Origin: Amycolatopsis iheyensis
GTDB taxonomy: Bacteria > Actinomycetota > Actinomycetes > Mycobacteriales > Pseudonocardiaceae
Length of the DNA: 64,000 bases
Assembly: GCF_024703995.1 (NCBI RefSeq)
Contig: NZ_JAMXQV010000002.1
Span: 496,001-560,000 of the forward strand
Direction: 5' to 3'
The translations under genes were made by a program, and so were the position numbers. Below the pieces are notes generated by a model that saw only the letters and a list, made by a program, of their open reading frames with translations, made no database searches and was not told the DNA's origin. Numbering within the stretch: the first letter of the stretch is position 1; each line of letters begins with the position of its first letter. Below, one piece after another: positions 17,583 through 26,899 of the stretch.

Positions 17583-18244
17583 CGGGCCGCGTGCACCCGC
17601 TCGACCGTCGCGACCAGGTCGTCGAGCCCGGGCCGGACGGCGTCGGCGATCGCCGGGTCGTGCGGGTCGGCGTGCCGGTTGACCCACACCCGCGGGATGC
17701 CGAGCGCCTGCGCCGGCACCATGTCGTGGAAGTGGCTCTGGGCGACGTGCACCCAGTTCTCGCGCGTGGCGTCGAACGACTCGGCGAACCGCGAGAAGTG
17801 CGCGTGCCCGGGCTTGTACGAGCCGACGTCCTCGGCGGTGACGATCGCGTCGATCGGCACGACGAGCCGACGCTGGGTCTCGCCGATGAGGTCGCGGTCG
17901 CAGTTGGTCAGCAACGCGAGCCGCCAGCCCGCGTCCCGCAACCCGGCGAGCGCCGGCCGCACGTCGGCGAACACCGGCCAGTACGGCAGCCCGGTGCCCA
18001 GCACGGACGCGTCGTCGGGCACCAGGTCGAGCCCGGCCTCGGCCGCGGTCCGGCGCAGCGACTCCGCGAGCACCTCCCGGTACCGCCGCGCTGGTTGTTC
18101 GGCCTGGACCTGCGGTTCGAAGCGGTTGTAGACCTCCAGCAGCTCGGCGCCGCGGCCGGGGAACAGCAGCTCGATCCCGGTCGCGATGCCGTGCCGCCAG
18201 TCCACCAGCGTGCCGAAGCAGTCGAACGTCGCCCAACGAGTCAT
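17579..18244 (-). CDS. HAD-superfamily hydrolase, haloacid dehalogenase type II-like
   Basis: A 221-residue protein. The nucleophile motif is FDCFGTLVDW with Asp8; motif II is LLTNCDR; the Lys region is VGSYKPGHAHF; motif III is VHVAQSHFHDM. The GTLVDW and NRH features resemble (S)-2-haloacid dehalogenases, which hydrolyse 2-halocarboxylates, but HAD hydrolases with this pattern also act on phosphate esters. It is the first gene of a two-gene operon with a GntR regulator, which fits an inducible small-molecule hydrolase. Confidence 0.83.
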   Translation of the reverse strand: MTRWATFDCFGTLVDWRHGIATGIELLFPGRGAELLEVYNRFEPQVQAEQPARRYREVLAESLRRTAAEAGLDLVPDDASVLGTGLPYWPVFADVRPALAGLRDAGWRLALLTNCDRDLIGETQRRLVVPIDAIVTAEDVGSYKPGHAHFSRFAESFDATRENWVHVAQSHFHDMVPAQALGIPRVWVNRHADPHDPAIADAVRPGLDDLVATVERVHAAR

Positions 18245-18264
18245 ACCGTCAGACTGCTAGACGG

Positions 18265-19032
18265 TTATACCGAACGCAAGACGTGCGTGGCGAGGAACTC
18301 CACGAGCGCCGGGTTCACCTCGTCCGGGTGGGTGTAGCTGAGGAAGTGGGCACCGCCGTCGACGACGACCAGGGGCTCGGCCGCGGGCAGCGCGTCCGCC
18401 AGCTCCGCGGCCCGCTCCACCGGGTACGCGAGGTCGGCCGAGCCGTGCAGCACCAGGGCCGGGCACGCGATCTCACCGACCCGCGAAAGGACCGGGTCCC
18501 GGTCGACGAGCGCGCTCATGGTCAGCGTCAGCTGCTCGGGCGGCACCGACCGCCAGCGCTCCTTCCACTCGTCGACCGGGAAGCCCCCGAAGCAGATCTG
18601 CGCGACGCCGTCGAGGACCTCCGGCGGCGCGCCACCGGTCACCCACGCGTCCAGCACCGCGCGGTACCCGGCCGCGACGGCCGGGTCCTCCGCGGCCGCC
18701 GACGTCCCGAGCACGGCGAGCGCCGTCACCCGCGCCGGTGCCAGCAACGCCATCCGCAACGCGACGAAGCCGCCCTGGCTCGTCCCGACGACGGCGGCGC
18801 CGGCGACGCCGAGGTGGTCGAGCACGGCCAGGACGTCCCGTGCGACGTCCCAGTAGTCGAACGGCCCGGCGGCGGGCGTGCCGCCGTGGCCGCGTTCGTC
18901 GACCGTGACGCACCGGTAGCCGGCGAAGGCGGCCAGCTGCGGCTCGAACATCCGGCCGTCCATCAGGAAGCTGTGCAGCAGCACGACCACCGGGCCGGGC
19001 CCGCCGTGGTCGGTGTGAGCGGGAAGCGTCAT
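18265..19032 (-). CDS. Alpha/beta-hydrolase (3-oxoadipate enol-lactonase / haloperoxidase-like)
   Basis: A 255-residue hydrolase. The start at 19032 is chosen for its GGAGG site over a longer in-frame version. The oxyanion segment is VVLLHSFLMDG, the nucleophile elbow GTSQGG contains the catalytic Ser, and VDGGAHF holds the catalytic His; an Asp lies in LVLHGSADLAYP. The D-E-R-G-H-G loop (VDERGHGGTP) is typical of this subfamily. Upstream, 19033-19228 contains only two overlapping short hydrophobic frames that I do not accept as genes. Confidence 0.85.
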   Translation of the reverse strand: MTLPAHTDHGGPGPVVVLLHSFLMDGRMFEPQLAAFAGYRCVTVDERGHGGTPAAGPFDYWDVARDVLAVLDHLGVAGAAVVGTSQGGFVALRMALLAPARVTALAVLGTSAAAEDPAVAAGYRAVLDAWVTGGAPPEVLDGVAQICFGGFPVDEWKERWRSVPPEQLTLTMSALVDRDPVLSRVGEIACPALVLHGSADLAYPVERAAELADALPAAEPLVVVDGGAHFLSYTHPDEVNPALVEFLATHVLRSV

Positions 19033-19228
19033 CGGTCCTCCGAACGAGTCGTCGGCCGGCGGACCGGCCCACCGCGATGATCGCACCGATCTCGATCACC
19101 CCCAGTCCGGCGGCTACCGGCGCGGTCAGCACCGGCGCGACCTCCAGCGCTCACACAGGACCAGCCCGATCGCGCCGAGGATCGCGGCGGCGCCGGCGCC
19201 CTTGACCGCCGCCGCCGGGAAGTCCACC

Positions 19229-21529
19229 TCAACTCGGCTGGACGGTGACCGACTGCCCCGGCCGCAGGCTGATCACCCGGCGCCACTTCCCCGCGCGCAC
19301 CTCCGTCCGGGTCCCGCCGACGCTCCGGATCACCGCGCGGGACACCTTCCCGTCGCGCCACGACAGGTCGACCTCGAACCCGCCGCGCGCGCCGATCCCG
19401 GTCACCCGGCCCGAGCGGGCCCACGCCGAGGGCAGCGCGGGCAGCAGCTCCAGCACTCCCGGCCGCGAGTAGAGGAGCATCTCCGCCATCGCCGCCGGGG
19501 CGCCGAGGTTCGCGTCGATCTGGAAGATCGTGTAGCTGCCCTGACTGTACATGTCGAAGAAGTTCGGCGCGGTCCCGTTGCCGTTGGCGACCGACGGCCG
19601 CAGCACCGTGAGCAGCAGCTGGTAGGCCTTGTCGGCGTCCTTCAGCCGCGCCCAGCACGCCGACCGCCACGCGCACGCCCAGCCGTAGCTGTCCATCCCG
19701 CGGGCGGTCAGCAGCTCCCGGACCCCGCCGAGCAGCTCCGGCGGCGCCGTGTCGGCGGCGATCCGGTCGCCGGGGAAGAAGCCGATCAGCGGGGACAGGT
19801 GCCGGTGCGTGGTCTCGCCGAGGTTGTCCGGCGACATCCACTCCTCGAGCCAGCCGGTCGTCGGGCTCACCTTCGGCAGGTAAAGCTGCTTCTGCAGCCC
19901 GCCGATCCGGTCGCCATAGGCCCGGTCGCGGCCCAGGACCGCGACGGCTTCGCGATAGTGCTCGAACAGGTCCCAGACGATCTCCTGCGAGTACGTGTTC
20001 CCGCGGGTGTCCTGCGGGCCGTGCTCGGGTGACCAGTCGTGGTCGTCGACGAGCACCTCGCGGCCGTCGACCGTCATCGGGACCAGCCGCGCCGCCCAGA
20101 ATTCGGCCGCACCCTTGAGCAGCGGGTAGATCCGCGCGAGGTACGCCTTGTCCTGGGTGAACGCGTAGTGGTCCCACAGCGAGTTGCACAGCCACGCGTT
20201 GCCGCCCGGGTGCCACCACCAGCCGGAGCCGCCGTAGATGTTCGTCGAGAACGCGATCGCCCAGCCGGCGACCTTGCCGCTGGTGTTCCGGAACCGGTTG
20301 CGCGGGTCGTTGAACAGGCGCTTCGTGCTGTCCGTCCACACGGGAAGCTGCGCGAGGCAGTAGTCGGCCAGGGCAGTGAAGCTCCCGGGCAGCGCCGCGC
20401 GGTCGGCGAGCCAGTAGTTCATCTGCAGGTTGATGTCGGTGTGGTAGTCGCTCATCCAGTCCGGCGTGTTGTTGTTCTGCCACAGCCCTTGCAGGCCCAT
20501 CGGCAGCCCGTCGCGCGAGCCGGTGATCGTCAGGTACCGCCCGAACTGCAGGTAGCTCGCCTCCAGTTCGGGGTCGGGCGCCGCCGGGTCGTCGTGGCGG
20601 GCCAGCAGCCGCGACCACGTGTCGAGCGCGCGCTTCGCCGGCGGCGACTGCCCCAGGTCGACGGTCATCCGGTCGTAGAGCCGCCGGTAGTCGGCGACGT
20701 GCGTGGCCAGCAGCGCGCCGCTTCCGGCACGCAGGGCCTTCGCCGCCTTCTGCTTCGCCAGCGCCGAGGGATCGAGCGACGCGTCGAGGAACTTCCGGGT
20801 CGCGTCGGGCACGTAGTTCGTGCCGCCGCTCACGACGATGACGACGTCCCGGCTGCCGCTGAACGTCGTCCCGCCGGTCACCGTGCACGCGTACTTCAGG
20901 CCGTTGGCGAAGGTCCCGGTGAACGCCGTCGCGCCGGACATCGGCTCGCCGCGGGTGGGCTCCAGCGAAACGGACCCGGTGACGGGCCCGCCGCTGAGCC
21001 GGATCACCACGACGTCGTCGGGATGGCTCGCGAAGTACTCCCGGCGGTACCGGACGCCCTGGTGCCGGTAGGTGATCACGACGACGCCGTTGCTCAGGTC
21101 GAGCGTGCGGCGGTAGTCCGTGACGCCGGTGTGCGCGGGCACCGAGAGCCGCACCTTCGCGAGCAGCCCGAGGGTGCCGAACTTCTCGCGCTCGTACGGG
21201 AACTGGCCGTCGTCCTCGAGGACGTCGTTGGCGCCGCCGGTCCACAGGGACGCGTCGGCGAGGTAGAGGAAGTCGGCGGCGGGGTCACCGCCGACGAGGG
21301 CACCGATCCGACCATTGCCGATCGGCAGGCCTTGTTCGATGATCTTGTCCTCGGCGGCGGCCGCCGGGTACCAGAGGGTGGTCGCCCGCCCTTCCGGGAC
21401 GAGGTCCGCGCCGGCCGGGCGGATGACGTCCGCGCTGGCAGTGAAGGCGGGAACGCCACTGAGGGCGACTCCGGCGCCGACCGCGCCACCGAGCTTGAGG
21501 AAGGTGCGGCGAGAGGGAGGGTTCGACAT
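19229..21529 (-). CDS. Glycoside hydrolase family 95 (alpha-L-fucosidase-type), Tat-exported
   Basis: A 766-residue protein. SRRTFLKLGGAVGAGVALSG is a twin-arginine signal. The mature N-terminus has the GH95 pattern LWYPAAAAED---GLPIGNGRIGALVGG and the beta-sandwich ADASLWTGG. The catalytic (alpha/alpha)6 part shows DINLQMNYW (the two Asn that replace a base in GH95), YSQEIVWDLF with the likely acid Glu, and DSYGWACAWRSACWARL. GH95 enzymes invert and release alpha-1,2-L-fucose or, in some, L-galactose. It is secreted in folded form, so substrates are extracellular glycans. It stands alone, with its own promoter-like sequence. Confidence 0.88.
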   Translation of the reverse strand: MSNPPSRRTFLKLGGAVGAGVALSGVPAFTASADVIRPAGADLVPEGRATTLWYPAAAAEDKIIEQGLPIGNGRIGALVGGDPAADFLYLADASLWTGGANDVLEDDGQFPYEREKFGTLGLLAKVRLSVPAHTGVTDYRRTLDLSNGVVVITYRHQGVRYRREYFASHPDDVVVIRLSGGPVTGSVSLEPTRGEPMSGATAFTGTFANGLKYACTVTGGTTFSGSRDVVIVVSGGTNYVPDATRKFLDASLDPSALAKQKAAKALRAGSGALLATHVADYRRLYDRMTVDLGQSPPAKRALDTWSRLLARHDDPAAPDPELEASYLQFGRYLTITGSRDGLPMGLQGLWQNNNTPDWMSDYHTDINLQMNYWLADRAALPGSFTALADYCLAQLPVWTDSTKRLFNDPRNRFRNTSGKVAGWAIAFSTNIYGGSGWWWHPGGNAWLCNSLWDHYAFTQDKAYLARIYPLLKGAAEFWAARLVPMTVDGREVLVDDHDWSPEHGPQDTRGNTYSQEIVWDLFEHYREAVAVLGRDRAYGDRIGGLQKQLYLPKVSPTTGWLEEWMSPDNLGETTHRHLSPLIGFFPGDRIAADTAPPELLGGVRELLTARGMDSYGWACAWRSACWARLKDADKAYQLLLTVLRPSVANGNGTAPNFFDMYSQGSYTIFQIDANLGAPAAMAEMLLYSRPGVLELLPALPSAWARSGRVTGIGARGGFEVDLSWRDGKVSRAVIRSVGGTRTEVRAGKWRRVISLRPGQSVTVQPS

Positions 21530-21576
21530 GTCGGATCCGTTCGGCGTTGAAGGCGGGACCGGCGTGCAGCCCGCCA

Positions 21577-21606
21577 AACATATGACCTATCCGGAACCGA
21601 GGTCAA
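21577..21606 (-). promoter_or_regulatory. Promoter candidate for the GH95 gene
   Basis: On the minus strand, TTGACC (21601-21606) and TATGTT (21577-21582) are 18 bp apart in an A/T-rich patch, about 50 bp upstream of the GH95 start. This fits a housekeeping sigma-70-type promoter. The patch also lies just past the stop of the NAD(P)-binding gene. Confidence 0.4.
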
Positions 21607-21627
21607 GATTCTTCGTAATTAATCCGA

Positions 21628-22368
21628 TTACATACGATCGCGCCCGGTCAGGTACTCGCGGAACGTGAGCACGCCTTCGCGGTGCCCGGGCGCCAGGTGA
21701 CCGCCGTCGGCGTAGGCCCGGAACGTCTCCCCCGGCACCTTCAGCGGCACGATCCGCCGGAACCGCCCGCTCGCCTCGCCGACTGCCTGGGCCAGCTCGG
21801 TCGCCGTCAGGATCTCCGGGCCGCCGAAGTCGGCCACCCGGCCCGCCGGGTCGGCCAGCGCCAGCGCCGTCAGCCGGCGGGCGACGTCCCGGACGTCCAC
21901 CGGCTGGAACGAGATCCGCGGCACGGGCACCACCGGCAGCCGGGTGGCGCCGGCCAGGAGACCACGGACCAGGCCGTGGAACTGCGTGGCCCGCTGGATC
22001 GTGTACGGCAGCCCCGAGGCGGCGAAGAACTCCTCGGCTGCGTGCTTGGCCCGATAGTAGCCGAGCGGGACGCGGTCGACGCCCACGATCGAGACGTAGA
22101 CGATGTGCGGCCCGCCCGCCCAGCGCGCCGCTTCGACGAGGGTGCGCGCCAGCTGCGTCTCCCGGCCGAAGAAGTCGGTGGCGCAGTGGACGACGACGTC
22201 GACCCCGGCCACCGCGCTGTCGATGCCGCGCCCGGTCCGCAGGTCGCCGGGGACGGTGTCCGGCCCGGCCTTGCGGCTGAGCACACGGACCTCCTCCCCC
22301 GCCGCCCGCAGGCTCTCGACGACGGGCCTGCCGAGCTGTCCGGTGCCGCCGGTGACCAGGATCCGCAC
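21628..22368 (-). CDS. NAD(P)-binding protein, NmrA-like atypical SDR
   Basis: A 246-residue Rossmann protein with the NAD(P) motif GGTGQLG at residues 7-13 and the HCATDFFG and YYRAKHAAEEFF segments expected of the NmrA/atypical SDR group. A Tyr-x-x-x-Lys is present (YRAKH is close to it), but these proteins often lack full catalytic residues and act as redox sensors or isomerases. It is followed, after a promoter-like patch, by the GH95 gene and preceded by a strong hairpin. I cannot name a substrate. Confidence 0.82.
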   Translation of the reverse strand: MRILVTGGTGQLGRPVVESLRAAGEEVRVLSRKAGPDTVPGDLRTGRGIDSAVAGVDVVVHCATDFFGRETQLARTLVEAARWAGGPHIVYVSIVGVDRVPLGYYRAKHAAEEFFAASGLPYTIQRATQFHGLVRGLLAGATRLPVVPVPRISFQPVDVRDVARRLTALALADPAGRVADFGGPEILTATELAQAVGEASGRFRRIVPLKVPGETFRAYADGGHLAPGHREGVLTFREYLTGRDRM

Positions 22369-22396
22369 GAGCCGCCTCCCGCCGTGAAAGCCGTCC

Positions 22397-22435
22397 AGGC
22401 CACCTTACGGGCGTTGATCGCCCGCAAGGTGGCCT
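22397..22435 (-). terminator. Strong hairpin, probable terminator after the GH87-like gene
   Basis: The arms AGGCCACCTT and AAGGTGGCCT with inner CGGGCG / CGCCCG form a stem of about 17 bp with one mismatch and a short loop. It lies in the 76-bp gap between the stop of the GH87-like gene and the start of the NAD(P)-binding gene. There is no clear T-run, so it may be an L-shaped terminator or a dispersed hairpin repeat. Confidence 0.55.
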
Positions 22436-22444
22436 CTTCCGGAA

Positions 22445-25400
22445 TCAGCTTCGGTTGATGGTGAACGTGCTCGTCGTGTTGCGGATGTCCTGGTCGTTGT
22501 CGCTCAGCGTCAGCCCGGTGAACGTCGCCGAGCCGACCGCCGGGCCCTGGCCCGGCTCCGGCAGCTCGTTGACCCAGATCCCGATCCCCGACTTGGCGTC
22601 GAAGGCGTCACCGCTGCGGTGCGCCCCGGTGATCGACACGTTCGTCAGCACCGTGTCCTGGACCGGGTTCTGCGGTTGCCCGCCGACGTAGTTGGTCTGG
22701 AACATGATGCCGCTGTAGGTCGGGCTCTGGATGTCCACATCGGACACCCGGATGCCGCGGAACTCCTTGGACGCGGAGAACAGCCAGATCGCCGGGAAGG
22801 TCTGCTGGCCCCAGAAGTGGCCGCCGTCCCGGACGAGCGAGGCGTTCTGGACCGTCGTCGGCTGCGGCCCGAACCCGAGGAACGGGTAGCCGAAGTCGAG
22901 CGAGCTGATCGTGATCGCCGCGTACGTCAGCGTGTCCGCGATGTAGAGGTTGCGGAAGGTGTTGTTGTACCCGCCGTAGACCGCCAGCCCGGCCGCGCGC
23001 CACGGGGTGAGCGAGGTCAGGTTCTCGAACACGTTGTCGTACTGGTTGCCCTGGTTGATGTCCGTGGCGGCGAACAGCGCGAAGCTGTCGTCACCGGTGG
23101 ACCGGGCTTCGTTGTTGGTGACGTGGTTGCCGGTGCTCCCGTTCGTGAGGTTGACGCCGTCGGCGAAGGTGTCGCGGATCCGGGAGTTCTTGATCGTGGT
23201 GTTGTCCACATTGGTGCCCCAGACCATGACCACCTGGTGCTCCACCCAGATGTTGTCGATCGTCAGGTTCGCGACGTTCGTCAGGTTGAACACCTTGCCC
23301 GGGCCGTCGATGCGCGAGGTGTAGTTGCCGAACACGGCGAACCCGCTGAACGTCGACCCGTTCGCGCTCGACTGGACGTCGATGCCGATGTCGCTGTTCT
23401 CCTGGCCCGAAGGTGCGGAGAACTTCGTGAACCACGGCCCGGCGCCGGTGACCGTGACGGCCTTGCCGTAGACGTTCAGCTTGCTCGACAGCGCGTAGTT
23501 CCCGGCCGGCAGGTAGACGCCGGTGAGCGTCGTGTCCTGGCGGACCTTGTCGAGTGCGGCCTGCACGTCCTGCTGGGTGAACCCGGCCGGCGTCGCGAAG
23601 TGCGCCGGGTCGGGGTTGGCGACCGCGGTGGCCTGCTCGAAGTTCACGAAGTCGATCGCGTAGTTCGTGCTGTTGGCCGCGTCCTTCTGCAGCTTGATCT
23701 TGTGCCCGGCGGGCACGGTGGTGCCGAGCATCGCGCTGGCTTCGTCGTAGATGTGCCGCTGCCCGGCGCCCGGCGAGTTGCCCGGACCGGTTTCGGCGCC
23801 GTAGAGCCACGCGTAGTGCGAGGTCAGGTCGATGGCCTTGAGGAACGTGCCGTCGACGTAGACGTTCAGCGTGGAGTTGATGCCACCGCCACCGGCCGAG
23901 TCCGGGATGGAGAAGCGCGTGACCAGGGTGTTCGTCGACGCGCGGGTGGTGAACTCCACCGACGAGCCGGTCGAGTTCAGCGTCACGGCCTTGCGGCCCG
24001 ACGCCTCGCCCGCGAGGTCGCCGATGGTCCGGTTCGGCCCGACGACGGACGCGCCACCCGCGACGACACCGTCTTCGGCCTCGTACATGTCGTAGGGCAT
24101 GTTCGCCCCACGGCCGACGAACAGCGCCTGCGTGCTGGTGTTGTTCGCCTGCTTCACCGGCAGCTCGTTGGCGTCGTTCGCGACGACCGTCTTGACGGTG
24201 TACTTGCCGTTGGCCGCGGTCCAGGTGCCGACGGTCACCGGCGCCGCGGTCGTCCCCGCGGCGATGGCACCCGTGTACGTCCCGCTCAGCGTCTTGACGA
24301 CGGTGCCGTTCTGGTCGGCGATCGTCACCGTGACGCCGTGGGCGCCGCCCGCGCTGGCCACCGTGCCCTGGTTGCGCAGGGTCGTGGTGAACGTGACCGT
24401 GTTGCCCGCGGACGGGTTGCCCGGCGACCAGGCGGTGGCCGCGACGAGGTCGGAGCTCTGCACCGGGCTGACGACCAGCGCCGTCGAGGCGGTGTAGGAG
24501 TTGTTGGCCTCGTTCTGCTCGATGACGGCGTTGGCCTCGTCGACCTTCGCGGTGACCTGGTAGCTGCCCGCGTCCCGGGTGCCGATGTTCGCCGACACCG
24601 TCGTCGACGCCCCCGCCGCCAGCGCGCCGACGTTCGCGGTGCCGACCTTGGTGGTGCCCAGGTAGAGGTTGACGTTCGTCGCGCCCGAAGCGGCCGTGCC
24701 GGCGTTGCGGACGGTCGCCGACGCGGTGATCGCGTCGGTCTCGACGGGGTTCTGCGGCGACCAGGACACACCCGAGATCGTCAGGTCGGGGTTCGGCGCC
24801 GGGACGCCGAAGACCTGGAACTCCGCGGCCTGCGCGCCGCCGGCGCCGGAGTTGGCCGTGACGCGCAGGCGGACGTCGGCGGCCCGGCCGCTCAACGGGA
24901 TGGTCACGGTGTTGCCGGTGGCCGGGCTGAAGCTGTAGGTCTGCGCCGCGGACAGCGTGGTGAACGCGGTGCCGCCCTGGTCACGGCCTTCGACGGCGAT
25001 CGTCTGGGTCCGCGGCCCCCAGGACGCGTCGGGGTTCAGCTTGACGACCACCTGGTTCAGGTCGGCGTTCGCACCCAGCGCGACGGTCAGCAGGTTGGGG
25101 TAGGTCCCGCCGCCGCCTTCCCAGTACGTCGTCACGGAGTTGTCGTTGGCGTTGGCCGCCACGAACGAGAACTCCGTCGAGGACGCCGTGATCGGCTTGC
25201 CCAGCGCGAGGTTCGTGCCGGCCTGGGTGCCGTTGCGGGTCACGGTGTTGCTGTTCCCCGACTGGTTGCCGGCGGCGTCCTTGGCGCGCACGTAGTACGC
25301 CACGGTCGCGCTGTCCGGCTGGTTGTCGGTGTAGGTCAGGACGTTCCCGGCGACGCTGCCGCGGAGCTGGCCGTTGGCGTAGACGTCGTAGCCGGTGACG

Positions 25401-26029
25401 CCGGTGTTGTCGGTCGAGGCGGACCAGGTCAGCCGGATCTGGCCGCTCGCCGGCGAGGTGTAGGCGAGGTTGCCGGGCGCGGACGGCGGCTGGGTGTCGC
25501 CGCCGGCCGGGCCGTGCACCTCGAACTCCGAGAGCTGCCCGGCGGGCCAGCCGGTGTTGGCGCTGATGTTCAGCCGGACGTACCGGGTGCTCCCGGTGAC
25601 GTCGACGGTGACGGTGTTCCCGGTCGCCGGGTCGAAGCGGTAGCCGGCCGAGGGCTTCAGGTCGCTGAAGCTCGTGCCGTTGGTGCTGCCTTGGACGCTG
25701 AAGGTCTCGGTGCGGGCTTCCCAGTTCGAGGGCAGCTTGAGGACCAGCTGCGCGACGGTGGAGGCCGTCCCGAGGTCCGCCTGGATCCACTGCGGGAACT
25801 GGTTGTTCGTGCTTTCCCAGTAGGTGGCCTGGTTGCCGTCGCCGACGTTCGCGGCGGGGTATTCGCCGAGCTGGCTGCTGGCGGTGTAGGTCGCGGAGGC
25901 GGCTTGGGCGGCGGCCTGGACGGCCGGCACGGGCGCGGCGGCCGGGGCGGCGCTCGCGGCCACCGCGGGTGTGGCCAGGAGGAGGGACAGGGCGGCGTAG
26001 GTCGCCGCGCGCGACAGGAGTCGCTTCAT
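22445..26029 (-). CDS. Large secreted multidomain glycan hydrolase, GH87 alpha-1,3-glucanase-like
   Basis: A 1194-residue exported protein. After a signal peptide (KRLLSRAATYAALSLLLATPAVA) come a discoidin domain (about 40-165), FN3 (about 175-260), a second discoidin domain (about 270-405), two CARDB-like domains (about 410-640), a CBM35-like domain beginning YEAEDGVV (about 650-795) and a right-handed beta-helix (about 800-1194). In the helix, D957, D980 and D981 (FADGVN and TGDDSF) have the same +23/+24 spacing as the three catalytic Asp of GH87 (D1045, D1068, D1069 in the Paenibacillus enzyme, from memory). It would cut alpha-1,3-glucan, e.g. fungal cell walls. An upstream ATG at 26035 gives two more residues; the ribosome site fits the later start better. 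Confidence 0.75.
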   Translation of the reverse strand: MKRLLSRAATYAALSLLLATPAVAASAAPAAAPVPAVQAAAQAASATYTASSQLGEYPAANVGDGNQATYWESTNNQFPQWIQADLGTASTVAQLVLKLPSNWEARTETFSVQGSTNGTSFSDLKPSAGYRFDPATGNTVTVDVTGSTRYVRLNISANTGWPAGQLSEFEVHGPAGGDTQPPSAPGNLAYTSPASGQIRLTWSASTDNTGVTGYDVYANGQLRGSVAGNVLTYTDNQPDSATVAYYVRAKDAAGNQSGNSNTVTRNGTQAGTNLALGKPITASSTEFSFVAANANDNSVTTYWEGGGGTYPNLLTVALGANADLNQVVVKLNPDASWGPRTQTIAVEGRDQGGTAFTTLSAAQTYSFSPATGNTVTIPLSGRAADVRLRVTANSGAGGAQAAEFQVFGVPAPNPDLTISGVSWSPQNPVETDAITASATVRNAGTAASGATNVNLYLGTTKVGTANVGALAAGASTTVSANIGTRDAGSYQVTAKVDEANAVIEQNEANNSYTASTALVVSPVQSSDLVAATAWSPGNPSAGNTVTFTTTLRNQGTVASAGGAHGVTVTIADQNGTVVKTLSGTYTGAIAAGTTAAPVTVGTWTAANGKYTVKTVVANDANELPVKQANNTSTQALFVGRGANMPYDMYEAEDGVVAGGASVVGPNRTIGDLAGEASGRKAVTLNSTGSSVEFTTRASTNTLVTRFSIPDSAGGGGINSTLNVYVDGTFLKAIDLTSHYAWLYGAETGPGNSPGAGQRHIYDEASAMLGTTVPAGHKIKLQKDAANSTNYAIDFVNFEQATAVANPDPAHFATPAGFTQQDVQAALDKVRQDTTLTGVYLPAGNYALSSKLNVYGKAVTVTGAGPWFTKFSAPSGQENSDIGIDVQSSANGSTFSGFAVFGNYTSRIDGPGKVFNLTNVANLTIDNIWVEHQVVMVWGTNVDNTTIKNSRIRDTFADGVNLTNGSTGNHVTNNEARSTGDDSFALFAATDINQGNQYDNVFENLTSLTPWRAAGLAVYGGYNNTFRNLYIADTLTYAAITISSLDFGYPFLGFGPQPTTVQNASLVRDGGHFWGQQTFPAIWLFSASKEFRGIRVSDVDIQSPTYSGIMFQTNYVGGQPQNPVQDTVLTNVSITGAHRSGDAFDAKSGIGIWVNELPEPGQGPAVGSATFTGLTLSDNDQDIRNTTSTFTINRS

Positions 26030-26283
26030 GCTCATGGGTTCCTCGGATCCGGGGAGGAGGGGAGACAGCCGAACGGCAAGACCAGGGAACGGGACACGCG
26101 CGGACCGGGTCCGGGGGCGCACGCGGGCAGCACGGGACAGCCGTCATGGGCACCTCTTCGCTGAGGAGCTGGGCGGGATCTTCCTGACGTCTGCCGCGAT
26201 TTCTCGCTCAGCTGTCAGGTTCTTGCACTGATTCGTTCAAGAGTTACCGTGACGGGGGTCTCAAGTCAACGCCCAAACGTCGA

Positions 26284-26318
26284 AAAGGCCTCCTCGCGGG
26301 GGATGCGAGGAGGCCTTT
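26284..26318 (-). terminator. Intrinsic terminator of the HxlR gene
   Basis: A perfect 14-bp inverted repeat (AAAGGCCTCCTCGC and its complement) with a 7-nt loop, followed on the minus strand by TTTTCG. It lies 11 bp past the HxlR stop codon. The rest of 26036-26283 has no gene and should hold the promoter of the GH87-like gene. Confidence 0.8.
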
Positions 26319-26328
26319 CCGGGGTGGG

Positions 26329-26769
26329 TCAGGAGTGGACGGCGCCCAGTCGGATCGCCTCGGTCCCGGGCGCGTTGACCGGCTCGCCGCAGTGGGCGCA
26401 GACGGTCGCCGGCCGCAGCACCTCACCGCAGGCGTGCCGCCATAGCGTGGGGGGTTCGCCCTGGTGGACGTACTTGTCACCCCAGGCCATCAGGCCGAGC
26501 AGGATCGGCTGGAGCGCGCGGCCGGCTTCGGTCGGGTAGTACTCGTGCCGCGGCGGGTGGGCCTCGTACTGGATCTTCTCGAGCACACCCGCGTCGATGA
26601 GCTTGCGCAGCCGCGCGGCCAGGATGTCGCGGCTCGCGCCGGTGTTCTCGGCGATCTGGTTGAACCGCCGCTCCCCCAGCATGATCTCGCGCAGCGCGAG
26701 CAGGCTCCAGCGTTCGCCGACGACCTCGAGGGCCTCGGCGACCGAGCATTCGCGACCACGCCGGACCAT
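26329..26769 (-). CDS. HxlR-family winged-helix regulator with C-terminal Cys cluster
   Basis: A 146-residue protein. A GGGAGG site precedes the ATG ending at 26769. The winged helix runs from about residue 8 to 95 (SVAEALEVVGERWSLLALREIMLGERRFNQIAENTGASRDILAARLRKL), with the early Cys8 that many HxlR proteins use as a redox or thiol switch. The C-terminus has CGEVLRPATVCAHCGEPV, a Cys-rich knuckle that may bind zinc. It is divergent from an acetyl-CoA acetyltransferase gene with repeated AATCCAAC boxes between, so it probably regulates itself and that gene. Confidence 0.85.
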   Translation of the reverse strand: MVRRGRECSVAEALEVVGERWSLLALREIMLGERRFNQIAENTGASRDILAARLRKLIDAGVLEKIQYEAHPPRHEYYPTEAGRALQPILLGLMAWGDKYVHQGEPPTLWRHACGEVLRPATVCAHCGEPVNAPGTEAIRLGAVHS

Positions 26770-26789
26770 GCCGCCTCCCTGGGATTGAA

Positions 26790-26849
26790 AATCCAACCTA
26801 GCACGTCAAGCCCTGTGACCTGGCAGACAAGCGAGTTGTGGAATCCAAC
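26790..26849. promoter_or_regulatory. Repeated HxlR operator candidates
   Basis: The box AATCCAAC occurs at 26790-26797 and 26842-26849 between the divergent HxlR and thiolase genes, 52 bp apart, about five helical turns. The second is part of the inverted repeat AGTTG-N7-CAACT (26835-26851). Both are A/T-rich relative to the surroundings, as expected of regulator sites. Confidence 0.5.
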
Positions 26850-26899
26850 TCACCCGGCGTATACCGAAGGCATCCCCGATCTGCGAGGAGGCAGACGCC

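Noticed and set aside
19033..19228. Two short overlapping frames with hydrophobic stretches on the minus strand
   Set aside because: About 33 codons and a frame that runs on as a shadow of the hydrolase; insufficient evidence for a small membrane protein.
22619..26164. A 1181-codon plus-strand open frame opposite the GH87-like gene
   Set aside because: Composition is Arg/Val/Gly-rich and without motifs; the minus strand shows a signal peptide and seven recognisable domains.
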